From the NCBI GenBank assembly GCA_001664505.1, contig CP011806.1, positions 46,823 through 110,822 on the forward strand: DNA of 64,000 nucleotides, given 5' to 3'. Source of the stretch: Acidobacteria bacterium Mor1 (lineage in GTDB: Bacteria; Acidobacteriota; Polarisedimenticolia; Polarisedimenticolales; Polarisedimenticolaceae). Both the position numbers and the translations under genes were made by a program. This document shows positions 26,994 through 35,413 of the stretch, piece by piece (position 1 is the first letter of the stretch; the number at the start of each line of letters is the position of its first letter). The notes under the pieces were generated by a model, which saw nothing but the letters and a program-made list of their open reading frames with translations, did no database searches and had not been told where the DNA came from.

Positions 26994-28391
26994 ATGCGCT
27001 TCGCCCTTCTAATTGCCTTTGTTGCAGTGCTTTGCATCGGGTGCCCGGGCCCGAGGCGGCCGCCGGAGGCCCCGTTCGTGCCGTGGAAGCCGCTGTTTCC
27101 GTCTGCCATCTGGGTCCCTGGAGAGCTGTCGGCGGACCCTGCCGAGGCCTGTCCCCGTGTTGCCGGTGTCGACGGCCTCCGGGCGTTGCTCGTCGGCCTC
27201 CCGCTCACGGGGCTCGAAGAGGAGCGGCTGGCCTCGACCTGGGAGCGCACCCGGGAGGCCGGCAGCGAGCGCTGGAGCTTTCGGCTTGACCCGGAACAAC
27301 GTTGGCCGTCGGGCGAAGCGGTCACTCCCCGAGATGTCATCGACCTCTGGCAGCAGCGCTTGGCCTCGGGCTGCGAGCCCGCCCGCCGGTTGCTGAGCCC
27401 GGTGGCCGGCGTCGCCGACTTCGTTGCGGGCGATTCGAAGTACGTTCCCGGGCTCCTGGAGCAGGGCACGACGCTGGTGGTTCGGCTGACGCGCTCCACC
27501 CCGGACTTCGAGCGGCGCCTTTTGCACCCTGCGCTCTACGTGTGGGGTGAATCAGGAGGGCCCGGCCCTCTCGGCGTCCCCGATGAGGGCTCTCCTTTCG
27601 CGTACACGTGGGGGGAGGATGCATCCGGACCAGGTATGCGCCTCTACGGCGCGGACCAGGATCCGCGCTTGCTGCTCGCGATGGAGCAGGTCGGCCTCGC
27701 CGTGCTCTACGGCCGAGATATCGAGGCTGCCGGAGAGATCGAAGGCGTTTTCCTGCATCCTGCGCCGGGCTGGGAGCGACGTTTCGCGCTGTTGTTCGAC
27801 ACCTCGGACCGCTGGGGCACCGATCCGACCTTTCGTCGTCATCTGGCCGGGCGCCTGGATCGGGAGGGCATGGCGGAGGCGCTGTTCGCCGGTGGTGCCC
27901 ATCCGATCGGCTCGTTCCTCGTCCCGGATCGGGGGCTCCGGGAGGCCGGGGATCCGGTTCGTTTCAGCTCCACGCCACGTCTACGCCTGGGCCACGACCC
28001 CTCCGACCCGATGCACTCGACGATCGCTGCACGCCTGCGCTCCGACCTTGCGGTCGCCGGCATTGAGCTGGAGCCGGTGCCTGGTCCCGACGCCGAGCTG
28101 AGCCTCGTCGACTACCGGCCGTGGCTCCAGGATCGGGTGGTGGCATTGGAGGCGGCCCTGCGGGGGCTGCCGGGCGATGCGGCGTGGATCCGCTCCCTGG
28201 ATCTGGCCAACGGGATCGAAGACCCGAGGGCCCGGAAGGCTGCGGTCGTGCGCCTGGAGTCGGAGGCGATCTCGCAGCACATCCTGGTTCCACTGATCGG
28301 TGTAGATGCGCGGTTTGCGTCGCGCCAGGAGAACTACGGGTCCTGGATCTCCCACCGCCCTCCGATGCTGCCCGCCTGGGGAATCCAATGA
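26994..28391 (+). CDS. Extracytoplasmic solute-binding lipoprotein (SBP_bac_5-like)
   Basis: A 465-aa lipoprotein with lipobox CIGC (Cys17). The segment WSFRLDPEQRWPSGEAVTPRDVIDLWQQRL contains the hallmark of peptide/nickel-type solute-binding proteins (family 5). Later parts, including FDTSDRWGTDPTFRRHLAGR and the C-terminal IGVDARFASRQENYGSW, follow the same fold. The ATG at 26994 is set by the lipoprotein signal; there is no ribosome site. No permease or ATPase gene is nearby. Instead the stop overlaps the start of a sensor kinase as ATGA, so it probably supplies a ligand-binding function to that two-component system. Confidence 0.8.
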   Translation: MRFALLIAFVAVLCIGCPGPRRPPEAPFVPWKPLFPSAIWVPGELSADPAEACPRVAGVDGLRALLVGLPLTGLEEERLASTWERTREAGSERWSFRLDPEQRWPSGEAVTPRDVIDLWQQRLASGCEPARRLLSPVAGVADFVAGDSKYVPGLLEQGTTLVVRLTRSTPDFERRLLHPALYVWGESGGPGPLGVPDEGSPFAYTWGEDASGPGMRLYGADQDPRLLLAMEQVGLAVLYGRDIEAAGEIEGVFLHPAPGWERRFALLFDTSDRWGTDPTFRRHLAGRLDREGMAEALFAGGAHPIGSFLVPDRGLREAGDPVRFSSTPRLRLGHDPSDPMHSTIAARLRSDLAVAGIELEPVPGPDAELSLVDYRPWLQDRVVALEAALRGLPGDAAWIRSLDLANGIEDPRARKAAVVRLESEAISQHILVPLIGVDARFASRQENYGSWISHRPPMLPAWGIQ

Positions 28392-30049
28392 CTCGGCGCC
28401 TCGGCCTGCGCGTGCGCCTGGCCCTGTGGCTGGGTCTGCTCGTCGCCGCGACCGTCTCCATCCTCGCTGTCGCCGCCCACTGGATCGTGGTGGACAGTCT
28501 GGACACCCAGCGTCGCCAGCGCCTGCAGCTGACCGCGGACAGCGTCGAGCGCGGGCTGGCCAGGGAGCAGGGTGAGTTGCGCGGGAGGCTCGCCACCCTG
28601 GCCGAGGCCCTGGGAGAGGACCGTGAGTTGATGCAACGCCTGCTGTCGGCAGGTGCGACGGTGCCCGCTGAGGTCTACGAGGCCGGCGGCCGCATGATGC
28701 GGCTCAGCGGTCTCGACCTGTTCGAGATTCGCGACGAGGCCGGGCGGGTGCTGACATCGGGACACCGCCCCGAGGCCGTCGGCAGCACTATTCGGTCCGC
28801 GAATGCGGACGGCGGTAGTTCCATGGAGTCCGCGAACGCGGACGGCATCGCCTGGGTCGGCGATGGTGACGAGCGGCTGCTGGCCTGGACGGCGAGCCGG
28901 CGGATCGAGGCAGGGGACCGGGCGTTGATCCTGTTCGCCGGCCGCAAGCTCGACGCCGGTTTCTTCGACCGCTTCCAGGGAACCGAACAGGTGGCGTTGG
29001 CCTCGCCCTCTTCTGCGCCGATGAAAACGGCGAGAACCCTTCGGCGGGATCTCTCCGTCGTCGATGGCCCCGCTCAACAGCTGCTGTTCATCGCCCAGGC
29101 GCCCGGAGAAGCGCAGTTGCTGCGCCGGCTGCGGCTCGGCTTCCTGATGGCCGGGCTGGTCGGCACTCTCCTCGCGGGCCTGGCCGGTGCCTGGATCGCC
29201 GGCAAGGTGACCCGCCCCATCGGCCAGCTGATCGAGGCGGTCGAAGCCATCGGTCGTGGCGATGCGGACTACACCTACCCCCGAAGCGGTGGCGACGAGG
29301 TCGACGATCTGGTCGAGGCATTTTCCCGCACCCAGCGTTCCCTGGAGCAACAGCAGACCCGCGCCCTCGCTGCCGAACGGGTCGCCGCCTGGCGTGAGAT
29401 CGCCCGCCGGGTGGCCCACGAGATCAAGAACCCGCTGGCGCCGATCCGGCTGACCGTGGAGAACCTGACCAAGGCTCGCAAGCGTTCCCCGGAGCTGTTC
29501 GACGAGATGTTCGACGAGGGTAGCGCCACGATCCTCGAAGAGGTGCAGCAGTTACAGAAGCTCGTCACCGAGTTCGCCTCCTTCGCCCGGCTGCCGGAGC
29601 CCACTCGGGTTCCCAGGAATCTGGGAGAGGTGATCGACTCGGTGATCGCGCTCTACCAGGGCAACTCCGATCTGGCGATCTCCGCCCATCGAGACGGACA
29701 ACCCATCGTGTTCTCCCTCGACGCGGACCAAATTGCCCAGGCTCTGAAGAATCTGGTGGGCAATGCCGTCGAGGCCCAGCAGGGCAAGGGAGTGGTCGAG
29801 GTAGTTGCCGAGCGAGATGCTGGGAGCGTGACCCTGATCGTACGCGACGAGGGGCCCGGCTTCGACGAGGAGACGGCCCGGAGGCTGTTCGAGCCGTACT
29901 TCACCACCAAGGAGACCGGCACCGGGCTCGGCATGGCGATCGTCCATCGCATCGTCAGCGAGCACGGAGGCATGGTCACCGCCGGCAACCGCACCGATCG
30001 TGGCGGCGCCCAGGTACGCATCGAGTTCCCGATTCACGAGGAGGGGTGA
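28388..30049 (+). CDS. NtrY-like sensor histidine kinase
   Basis: A 553-aa membrane kinase. Two membrane segments (residues 8-32 and about 255-280) flank a periplasmic sensor of some 220 residues. A HAMP domain (KVTRPIGQLIEAVEAIGRGD) leads to the phospho-acceptor His344 (VAHEIKNPLAPIRLT) and the ATPase boxes N (LKNLVGNAVEAQ), G1 (DEGPGF) and G2 (GTGLGMAI). HEIKNPLAPI is typical of NtrY/NtrB-type kinases that partner sigma-54 activators. It overlaps the solute-binding gene by 4 nt and the regulator by 1 nt (TGATG). Confidence 0.93.
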   Translation: MTRRLGLRVRLALWLGLLVAATVSILAVAAHWIVVDSLDTQRRQRLQLTADSVERGLAREQGELRGRLATLAEALGEDRELMQRLLSAGATVPAEVYEAGGRMMRLSGLDLFEIRDEAGRVLTSGHRPEAVGSTIRSANADGGSSMESANADGIAWVGDGDERLLAWTASRRIEAGDRALILFAGRKLDAGFFDRFQGTEQVALASPSSAPMKTARTLRRDLSVVDGPAQQLLFIAQAPGEAQLLRRLRLGFLMAGLVGTLLAGLAGAWIAGKVTRPIGQLIEAVEAIGRGDADYTYPRSGGDEVDDLVEAFSRTQRSLEQQQTRALAAERVAAWREIARRVAHEIKNPLAPIRLTVENLTKARKRSPELFDEMFDEGSATILEEVQQLQKLVTEFASFARLPEPTRVPRNLGEVIDSVIALYQGNSDLAISAHRDGQPIVFSLDADQIAQALKNLVGNAVEAQQGKGVVEVVAERDAGSVTLIVRDEGPGFDEETARRLFEPYFTTKETGTGLGMAIVHRIVSEHGGMVTAGNRTDRGGAQVRIEFPIHEEG

Positions 30050-31425
30050 TGCCCACCATCCTGATCACTGACGACGAACCGAATATCCGCAAGAGCCTGT
30101 CCCAGACCTTCAAACTCGAGGGCTACCGGGTGGAGACCGCCGGGGACGGGCGCCAGGCCCTGGGGGTGTTGGAGGACGGAGGCATCGATCTGGTGATGCT
30201 GGATCTCCAGATGCCTCACATGGACGGTCTCGAGACCCTGCGCGAGCTACGCAACCGGGGCCACGCCATGCCGGTGATGCTGCTCACCGCCCACGGGTCC
30301 ATCGACGCGGCGGTCGAGGCGATCAAGCTGGGCGCCTTCGATTTCCTGGAGAAGCCGCCGCATTCGGAGAAGGTCTTGCTCGCCGCGCGCAATGCGCTGC
30401 GCCAGGCGGACTTGCTGGCGGAGAACGCCGAACTGCGCGGAGAGGTGGACGAGGCCAACCGGATGATCGGCGACTCGCCGGCGCTACAGGCGCTCCGGGA
30501 ACAGATCCAGAAGGTGGCGCCGACCCAGGCCCGGGTGCTGATCCTCGGCGAGAACGGCACCGGCAAGGAGTTGATCGCCCACGCTCTACACCAGGGTTCT
30601 CCCCGGGCCGAAGGCCCCTTCGTGCGGGTCAACTGCGCGGCGCTTCCCCGGGAACTGGTGGAGTCGGAGCTGTTCGGCCATGAGAAGGGCGCCTTTACCG
30701 GGGCGACCGCCCGGCGCCGGGGCAAGTTCGCTCGCGCCGACGGGGGGACGCTGTTCCTCGACGAGGTGGGGGAGATTCCCCTGGAGCTTCAGGCCAAGCT
30801 GTTGCGGGCGCTGGAGTCGGGAGAGATCGAGCCGGTCGGTGCGGACGCCGAGCAGACCGTCGACGTGCGGGTGTTGGCGGCAACCAACCGGGACCTGGAG
30901 GCGGACGTCGCCGAAGGGCGCTTCCGTCAGGACTTGTTCTACCGGCTCCAGGTGGTTTCGTTGACGGCGCCGGCACTGCGGGAGCACGCCGAGGACATTC
31001 CGCCGCTGGCCCGGCACTTCCTGACGCTGGCCTGCCGCGAGAACAACATCCGCCCCCGCACGTTGGATGACGATGCCCTGGAGCGGCTTGTGGCCCACCC
31101 CTGGCCGGGCAATGTCCGGGAGTTGCGCAATCTGGTGGAGCGACTGGTCATCATGGCCTCGGGGGAGACGATTTCCGAGGCAGACGTGGCCGCGGCGCTA
31201 CCGGCCAACCCGTCGCTGTCGGGCGCGGGCTCCGGCGGCGGAGCGGCTACCGGGGTTGCCACCGAAGGCGCTCTGCGGGACGTGATGGCTCAGGTCGAAC
31301 GCCAGGTGATCCTCGACGCCCTGGAGCGTACCAACTGGGTCATGGCCGCGGCCGCCCGGGAGCTTGATCTGGAGCGTAGTCACCTGTACAAGAAGCTCAA
31401 GGCCCACGGCATCGAGAAGGGCTGA
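30049..31425 (+). CDS. NtrC/NtrX-family sigma-54-dependent response regulator
   Basis: A 458-aa activator. The receiver domain (1-120) has acidic pocket Asp8/Asp9 and phospho-acceptor Asp52 (MLDLQMP). The AAA+ domain has Walker A GENGTGKE at 167-174, the sigma-54-contacting GAFTGA loop from residue 214, Walker [10 protein letters not shown] and the arginine-finger region [10 protein letters not shown] Fis-type helix-turn-helix ends the protein ([21 protein letters not shown]). GAGGAGGGG lies just upstream. Because GAFTGA is intact it should activate sigma-54 promoters; the targets are unknown. Confidence 0.95.
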   Translation: MPTILITDDEPNIRKSLSQTFKLEGYRVETAGDGRQALGVLEDGGIDLVMLDLQMPHMDGLETLRELRNRGHAMPVMLLTAHGSIDAAVEAIKLGAFDFLEKPPHSEKVLLAARNALRQADLLAENAELRGEVDEANRMIGDSPALQALREQIQKVAPTQARVLILGENGTGKELIAHALHQGSPRAEGPFVRVNCAALPRELVESELFGHEKGAFTGATARRRGKFARADGGTLFLDEVGEIPLELQAKLLRALESGEIEPVGADAEQTVDVRVLAATNRDLEADVAEGRFRQDLFYRLQVVSLTAPALREHAEDIPPLARHFLTLACRENNIRPRTLDDDALERLVAHPWPGNVRELRNLVERLVIMASGETISEADVAAALPANPSLSGAGSGGGAATGVATEGALRDVMAQVERQVILDALERTNWVMAAAARELDLERSHLYKKLKAHGIEKG

Positions 31426-31475
31426 ACGGGAGCCTGGAATTGAGCCGACACAAACGAGTTGCCGAAGGAACGCCC

Positions 31476-32126
31476 ATGAACCGAGCACGCACTCTCGTCC
31501 TTGCCGCCGTCTGCTGTCTTCTTGCGCCTACCGCCGGTGCCGGGGGCGACGCCGGCGGCCGTGCCGCCCAGGGTGAGTGCGCGTCCTATGCCCAGGAGTT
31601 CATGACGGTGATCGAGGACGGCCTCAAGTTCGGCTGGCTCGACGCCGAGTGGCCCGATGAGGCGACCCGCAAGGACAAGGCGTTTATCGAGGTCGAGGAG
31701 CTTCATTCGCTCCCGGCGATTCTCAGCGGCACGCCGTTACTCCTCGAGGCCGAGCCCTACCTGGATCGGATGCGCCGCTACTGGGCGATGCCGCGACGGC
31801 TGCTTCGCTGCTCGCCGGAGTTCGTCGGTCTCGCGGGATCCGCCGAGCAAGAGCGGGTTCGGCAGCTTGGCGCCGACGTGATGCACCAACTGGTCTGGGA
31901 ACGGTTCGACGAGGTGTTCGGCCGGAGGCAGCCACCTTTCCTGGGGAAGTTGGAGGCCGCCTTGAAGCAGGTCGCCGACGCGGAGCCGGTTGAGGCGATC
32001 GCCGCCCGTTGGCGTGAGAGCCTGGCCGGTCTCGAGTCCCGTCGAGAAGCGGCGTCCGCTGAAGGTGCGGCCCCGGAGGGGGCACGGACTCCCGGACGTG
32101 GCGTCCGCCGAGGGGAACGCAAGTAG
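31476..32126 (+). CDS. Exported protein of unknown function
   Basis: A 216-aa protein with a signal peptide (TLVLAAVCCLLAPTAGAGG), a helical middle with two Cys (GECASY near residue 35 and LLRCSPEF near 110) that could form a disulfide, and an Arg/Ala/Glu-rich tail. GAAGGAA is 5 nt before the ATG at 31476. It follows the response regulator by 50 nt and may be part of its operon or a target. Confidence 0.65.
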   Translation: MNRARTLVLAAVCCLLAPTAGAGGDAGGRAAQGECASYAQEFMTVIEDGLKFGWLDAEWPDEATRKDKAFIEVEELHSLPAILSGTPLLLEAEPYLDRMRRYWAMPRRLLRCSPEFVGLAGSAEQERVRQLGADVMHQLVWERFDEVFGRRQPPFLGKLEAALKQVADAEPVEAIAARWRESLAGLESRREAASAEGAAPEGARTPGRGVRRGERK

Positions 32127-32232
32127 CCGGTTTTCCCTGTGGCGCACCATCCACACCTGTGGTTGGCCGGCCACGTTTCTCCACCGACTCCCCGGCACGC
32201 GTCCGGGCCCCGCTCGCGCTCTAAGTCTTTCC

Positions 32233-32254
32233 TCTGTGGCGCTTTACGCGCACA
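32233..32254. promoter_or_regulatory. Imperfect dyad in the leader of the TPR lipoprotein gene
   Basis: CTGTGGCGC and GCGCACAG flank a short TTTAC spacer with one bulged base. It lies about 95 nt before the next start, in a 218-nt gap (32127-32344) that otherwise shows only a strong ribosome site at its end. Confidence 0.25.
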
Positions 32255-32344
32255 GTGCATTCATCGCTCGCTGACTGGCACCGCCTTCGCTCTACAGAAG
32301 GGCGTCACCAAACGACGCCCCCAGGGGCAACGAAGGAGGTAACC

Positions 32345-33517
32345 ATGAGCATGAGCGAAGACACGAAGCTTCTGATGGGCGCGGGAGCACTGGTGGTCGC
32401 GGGTGCGGTGAGCATCGCACTGGTGGCCAGCTGTAGCGCCATCGACAGCACCAAGGGCGACGTCGAGGTCGCCGAATCCCGGCAGAGCGATTCGATCAAG
32501 CCGATCGTCTACGACGCCCCGGTGGAAGACACCCGGGATAGCGGATTCGATCGCGAGGTCGGAATCCCCGAACCGGTCGATCCGATCGAGCCGACCGAGA
32601 CGGAGCCGGTGGAAGAGATCTTCCAGGTCGGCGAGGACGAGGATTTCGGCAAACGCGGCGTCGAGACCTTCCACGCCGGCGAGTACGACAAGTCCGTCGC
32701 CTACTTCACCGCCGCGGTGGACAAGCTGCCCGGCCGGGCCTGGAACCACTACATGCTGGGTCTGGCCCAGTGGAAAAGTGGCGACCTGGATGGCGCCTCC
32801 GAGAACCTCGGCCGTGCTTCCGAGCTGGACGAGCAGAACATCAAGACCTTCGTCAATCTGGCCCGGGTCGAGAACGACCGGGGTGAGTTCGAGGCCGCCC
32901 TCGAGGCCTCCCGCAAGGCGGTGGATCTCGATAGTGCCGACGGTACCGCGCTGTTCCTCGAGGGACGCTCGCTCCACAACCTCGGCCGTCACGAAGAGGC
33001 GATCGAGTCCCTGGCCGCCAGCCTGGCGATGCAGCCCGATAACGGCTTCGCCCTCAACCTCTACGGCCTGAGCCTGATCGAGCAGGGGCTCTTCGACGCC
33101 GCCGTCGAGGTGCTGGCCGTCGCCATCGAGTCCGAGCCTGAGGTCGGCTTCATCCGCAACAACTACGGGATGGCCCTCGAGCGCAGCGGCCGATTCGACG
33201 CCGCAGTCGAGCAGTACGCCAAGGCCTCGGAGCTGGATCCCTCCCACGAGAAGGCCGGCCTGAACCTGGCGCGGCTCCAGCCGCTGGCCGAGTCCAGTGC
33301 CGAGGCGATCGCCCTGGCCAACGCCAAGGTCCCGGCCGGCACGCCGGAAGGGGAGCCGGTGGAAACGGTGGCCGAGGGCCAACCGGAGCCGGTGAGTGAC
33401 ACCGAGAGCGAGACCACCGATTCCGCGAGCGTGGAACCGACCGAGGCCCCCGTCGAGCCGGTCGCGGATGCAAGCGATGCCGAAGGCGAAGACGAGGAGG
33501 CCGGCGGCATCCAGTAA
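32345..33517 (+). CDS. TPR lipoprotein
   Basis: A 390-aa protein with a lipoprotein signal (lipobox VASC, Cys30). An acidic Pro/Glu linker follows, then about six tetratricopeptide units between residues 100 and 320 (for example WNHYMLGLAQWKSGDLDGAS and FALNLYGLSLIEQGLFDAAV), and a Glu/Pro/Val-rich acidic tail. It is probably an outer- or inner-membrane-anchored interaction scaffold. The ribosome site AAGGAGGT is the closest to consensus in the window, which suggests high translation. An intrinsic terminator follows 23 nt after the stop. Confidence 0.82.
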   Translation: MSMSEDTKLLMGAGALVVAGAVSIALVASCSAIDSTKGDVEVAESRQSDSIKPIVYDAPVEDTRDSGFDREVGIPEPVDPIEPTETEPVEEIFQVGEDEDFGKRGVETFHAGEYDKSVAYFTAAVDKLPGRAWNHYMLGLAQWKSGDLDGASENLGRASELDEQNIKTFVNLARVENDRGEFEAALEASRKAVDLDSADGTALFLEGRSLHNLGRHEEAIESLAASLAMQPDNGFALNLYGLSLIEQGLFDAAVEVLAVAIESEPEVGFIRNNYGMALERSGRFDAAVEQYAKASELDPSHEKAGLNLARLQPLAESSAEAIALANAKVPAGTPEGEPVETVAEGQPEPVSDTESETTDSASVEPTEAPVEPVADASDAEGEDEEAGGIQ

Positions 33518-33539
33518 GACAAGACTCCTCCTCTCCCAT

Positions 33540-33570
33540 GGGCGGTTCGCTTCGGCGGGCCGCCCTTTTT
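33540..33570 (+). terminator. Intrinsic terminator of the TPR lipoprotein gene
   Basis: GGGCGG (33540-33545) pairs with CCGCCC (33560-33565), followed by five T. It sits between the convergent TPR and GH15 genes. Confidence 0.75.
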
Positions 33571-33583
33571 CGTTCGAGGGGAA

Positions 33584-35413
33584 TCAGGCCTGGATGCGTT
33601 CGTCCTCGTCCAGCCCTTCGGACAGCATCAGGGCGCAGTCGATCAATGCCAGGTGGCAGTAGGCCTGGGGAAAGTTGCCGAGCTGGCGTTTGGTCAGGAA
33701 ATCGAAGTCCTCGCCGTACAGCCCGTGGCGGTTGCCCAGGGTCAACAGCTTCTCGAAACGCTTGCGGGCGTCCCGCTTGCGGCCGATGGCGGCCAGTGCT
33801 TTGACCATCCAGAACGAGCAGACGCCGAAGGCGCTGCGAGGCATGCCGAAGTCATCGGCGTTCTTGTAGCGGAAGATCAGCTCGTCCCGGGACAGTTCAT
33901 CGACGATGCGCTCGACGGTGGAGACGAAGCGCGGATCGTCGGCTGCGATGAATCCGTATTCGGCCAACAGCAGGTTCGAGGCGTCCAGGTCGTCGCTGCC
34001 GTAGGCCTGGACGAATGCGCCGGCGCTGTCGCTCCAGCCGTGCTCGCAGATCTGGGCGTGAATCCGCTCGAGCAGTTCGACCTGTTGATCCGCCCAGGCA
34101 TCCTTGCCCAGCAGGCGCGCGATGCGGATACCGCGATCGACGGCAACCCAGCAGAGCACCTTGGAGAAGACGAAGTGCCGCTTGTCCCCGCGGATCTCCC
34201 AGATGCCCCGGTCCGGTTCATGCCAGGTGCGCTCGACGGTCCGGACCACGGTGCGCACCTGGGTCCAGGCGCGGTCGAGGCTCTCCGGGGTGCGCACCCG
34301 GTTCTGGATGTCCTGCCAGATCACGTCGAGCAGAACGCCGTAGATGTCGTGCTGCACCTGGTGGTAGGCGGCGTTTCCGATGCGCACCGGCGCGGAGCCC
34401 TGATAGCCCGATAGATGATCCAGGGTCTGTTCGGTCAGCTGCTTTTCGCCCCGCAGGCCGTACATGATCTGGAGCGCGTCGTCCTTGGTCGGCACCGTGC
34501 GCAGCATCCAGTCGACGAATTCGTGGGCCATCGACGTATGGCCGATCTTGTTCAGCACCGAGACGGTCATCGACGCATCGCGGATCCAGCAGAAGCGGTA
34601 GTCCCAGTTGCGGGTCTCGCCGATGGTCTCGGGGAGTGACGTGGTCGCCGCCGCGACGAAGGCGCCGGTGGGATCGAACTGGAACATCTTCAACGTCAGC
34701 GCCGAACGCATGGCGGCGTTGCGGTACATGGTCGGGGCGTTGGTCCGCGCCGACCACAGCAGCCAGTACGAGCGGGTGCGCTGCAGCATCAGCTGCACCA
34801 GGTCCCGGTCGATCCGCTGCACCTTGTCGTGGTAGCTCAGCAGCAGGTAGCGTTCGCCAGCCAGCACCTGTTCGGTGCCGTGCTTGACCCCCTCGGCCTC
34901 GAGGTTGGTGTAGAGGTAGAGCGATTCGTAGATCTCGTCGCCGCCGGGGCCGAGACCCTGGGTGGTGCTCTTCAGCCGGCCGGGTTCTACTGTCGACTCG
35001 GTGTCGAACATCCCGTAGTCCAGCTTGGGGTCGTAGTGCACCCGCACCCGGGGCGTGCCGCGCAGAGGCTGGAGCACCCGGACCACATCCGATGCGGGCT
35101 CCCGGCCGCCGACCCGCTGCTCGGTGGCGTAGCGGGGCATGAAGTCGACCACCTGGAAGGCGCCCGATGGCCCCTCGAAGCGGGTCACGAGGATGTTGGT
35201 GTTGCGTTGGTAGTTCTGGTCTACCGCCCGGCCGTCGACCATCTCGATGCCGAAGGAGCCACCCTTGTGCTCATCGAGCAGTGACGCGAAGGCGGTGCCC
35301 GAGTCGAAGTCGGGCAGGCAGCAGAACACGATGCGGCTGTCGGGATCGATCAGGGCACAGCTACGGCCGTTGCCGATCACGCCGAAGTGGTAGTTGTCGC
35401 CGAAGCGGCTCAC
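33584..35413 (-). CDS. Glycoside hydrolase family 15 enzyme (trehalase/glucoamylase-like)
   Basis: A 609-aa protein. An N-terminal beta-sandwich (GVIGNGRSCALIDPDSRIVF to about residue 240) is followed by an (alpha/alpha)6 barrel with GH15 landmarks: NWDYRFCWIRDASMTV near residue 270, FSKVLCWVAVDRGIRIA near 415 and a late FGMPRSAFGVCSFW segment. Members cleave alpha-glucosidic bonds and include bacterial trehalases and glucodextranases. The gene's start overlaps the stop of the trehalose-phosphate synthase/phosphatase gene by 4 nt, which favours trehalose or a related alpha-glucan as substrate. No signal peptide, so it is cytoplasmic. Confidence 0.88.
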   Translation of the reverse strand: MSRFGDNYHFGVIGNGRSCALIDPDSRIVFCCLPDFDSGTAFASLLDEHKGGSFGIEMVDGRAVDQNYQRNTNILVTRFEGPSGAFQVVDFMPRYATEQRVGGREPASDVVRVLQPLRGTPRVRVHYDPKLDYGMFDTESTVEPGRLKSTTQGLGPGGDEIYESLYLYTNLEAEGVKHGTEQVLAGERYLLLSYHDKVQRIDRDLVQLMLQRTRSYWLLWSARTNAPTMYRNAAMRSALTLKMFQFDPTGAFVAAATTSLPETIGETRNWDYRFCWIRDASMTVSVLNKIGHTSMAHEFVDWMLRTVPTKDDALQIMYGLRGEKQLTEQTLDHLSGYQGSAPVRIGNAAYHQVQHDIYGVLLDVIWQDIQNRVRTPESLDRAWTQVRTVVRTVERTWHEPDRGIWEIRGDKRHFVFSKVLCWVAVDRGIRIARLLGKDAWADQQVELLERIHAQICEHGWSDSAGAFVQAYGSDDLDASNLLLAEYGFIAADDPRFVSTVERIVDELSRDELIFRYKNADDFGMPRSAFGVCSFWMVKALAAIGRKRDARKRFEKLLTLGNRHGLYGEDFDFLTKRQLGNFPQAYCHLALIDCALMLSEGLDEDERIQA

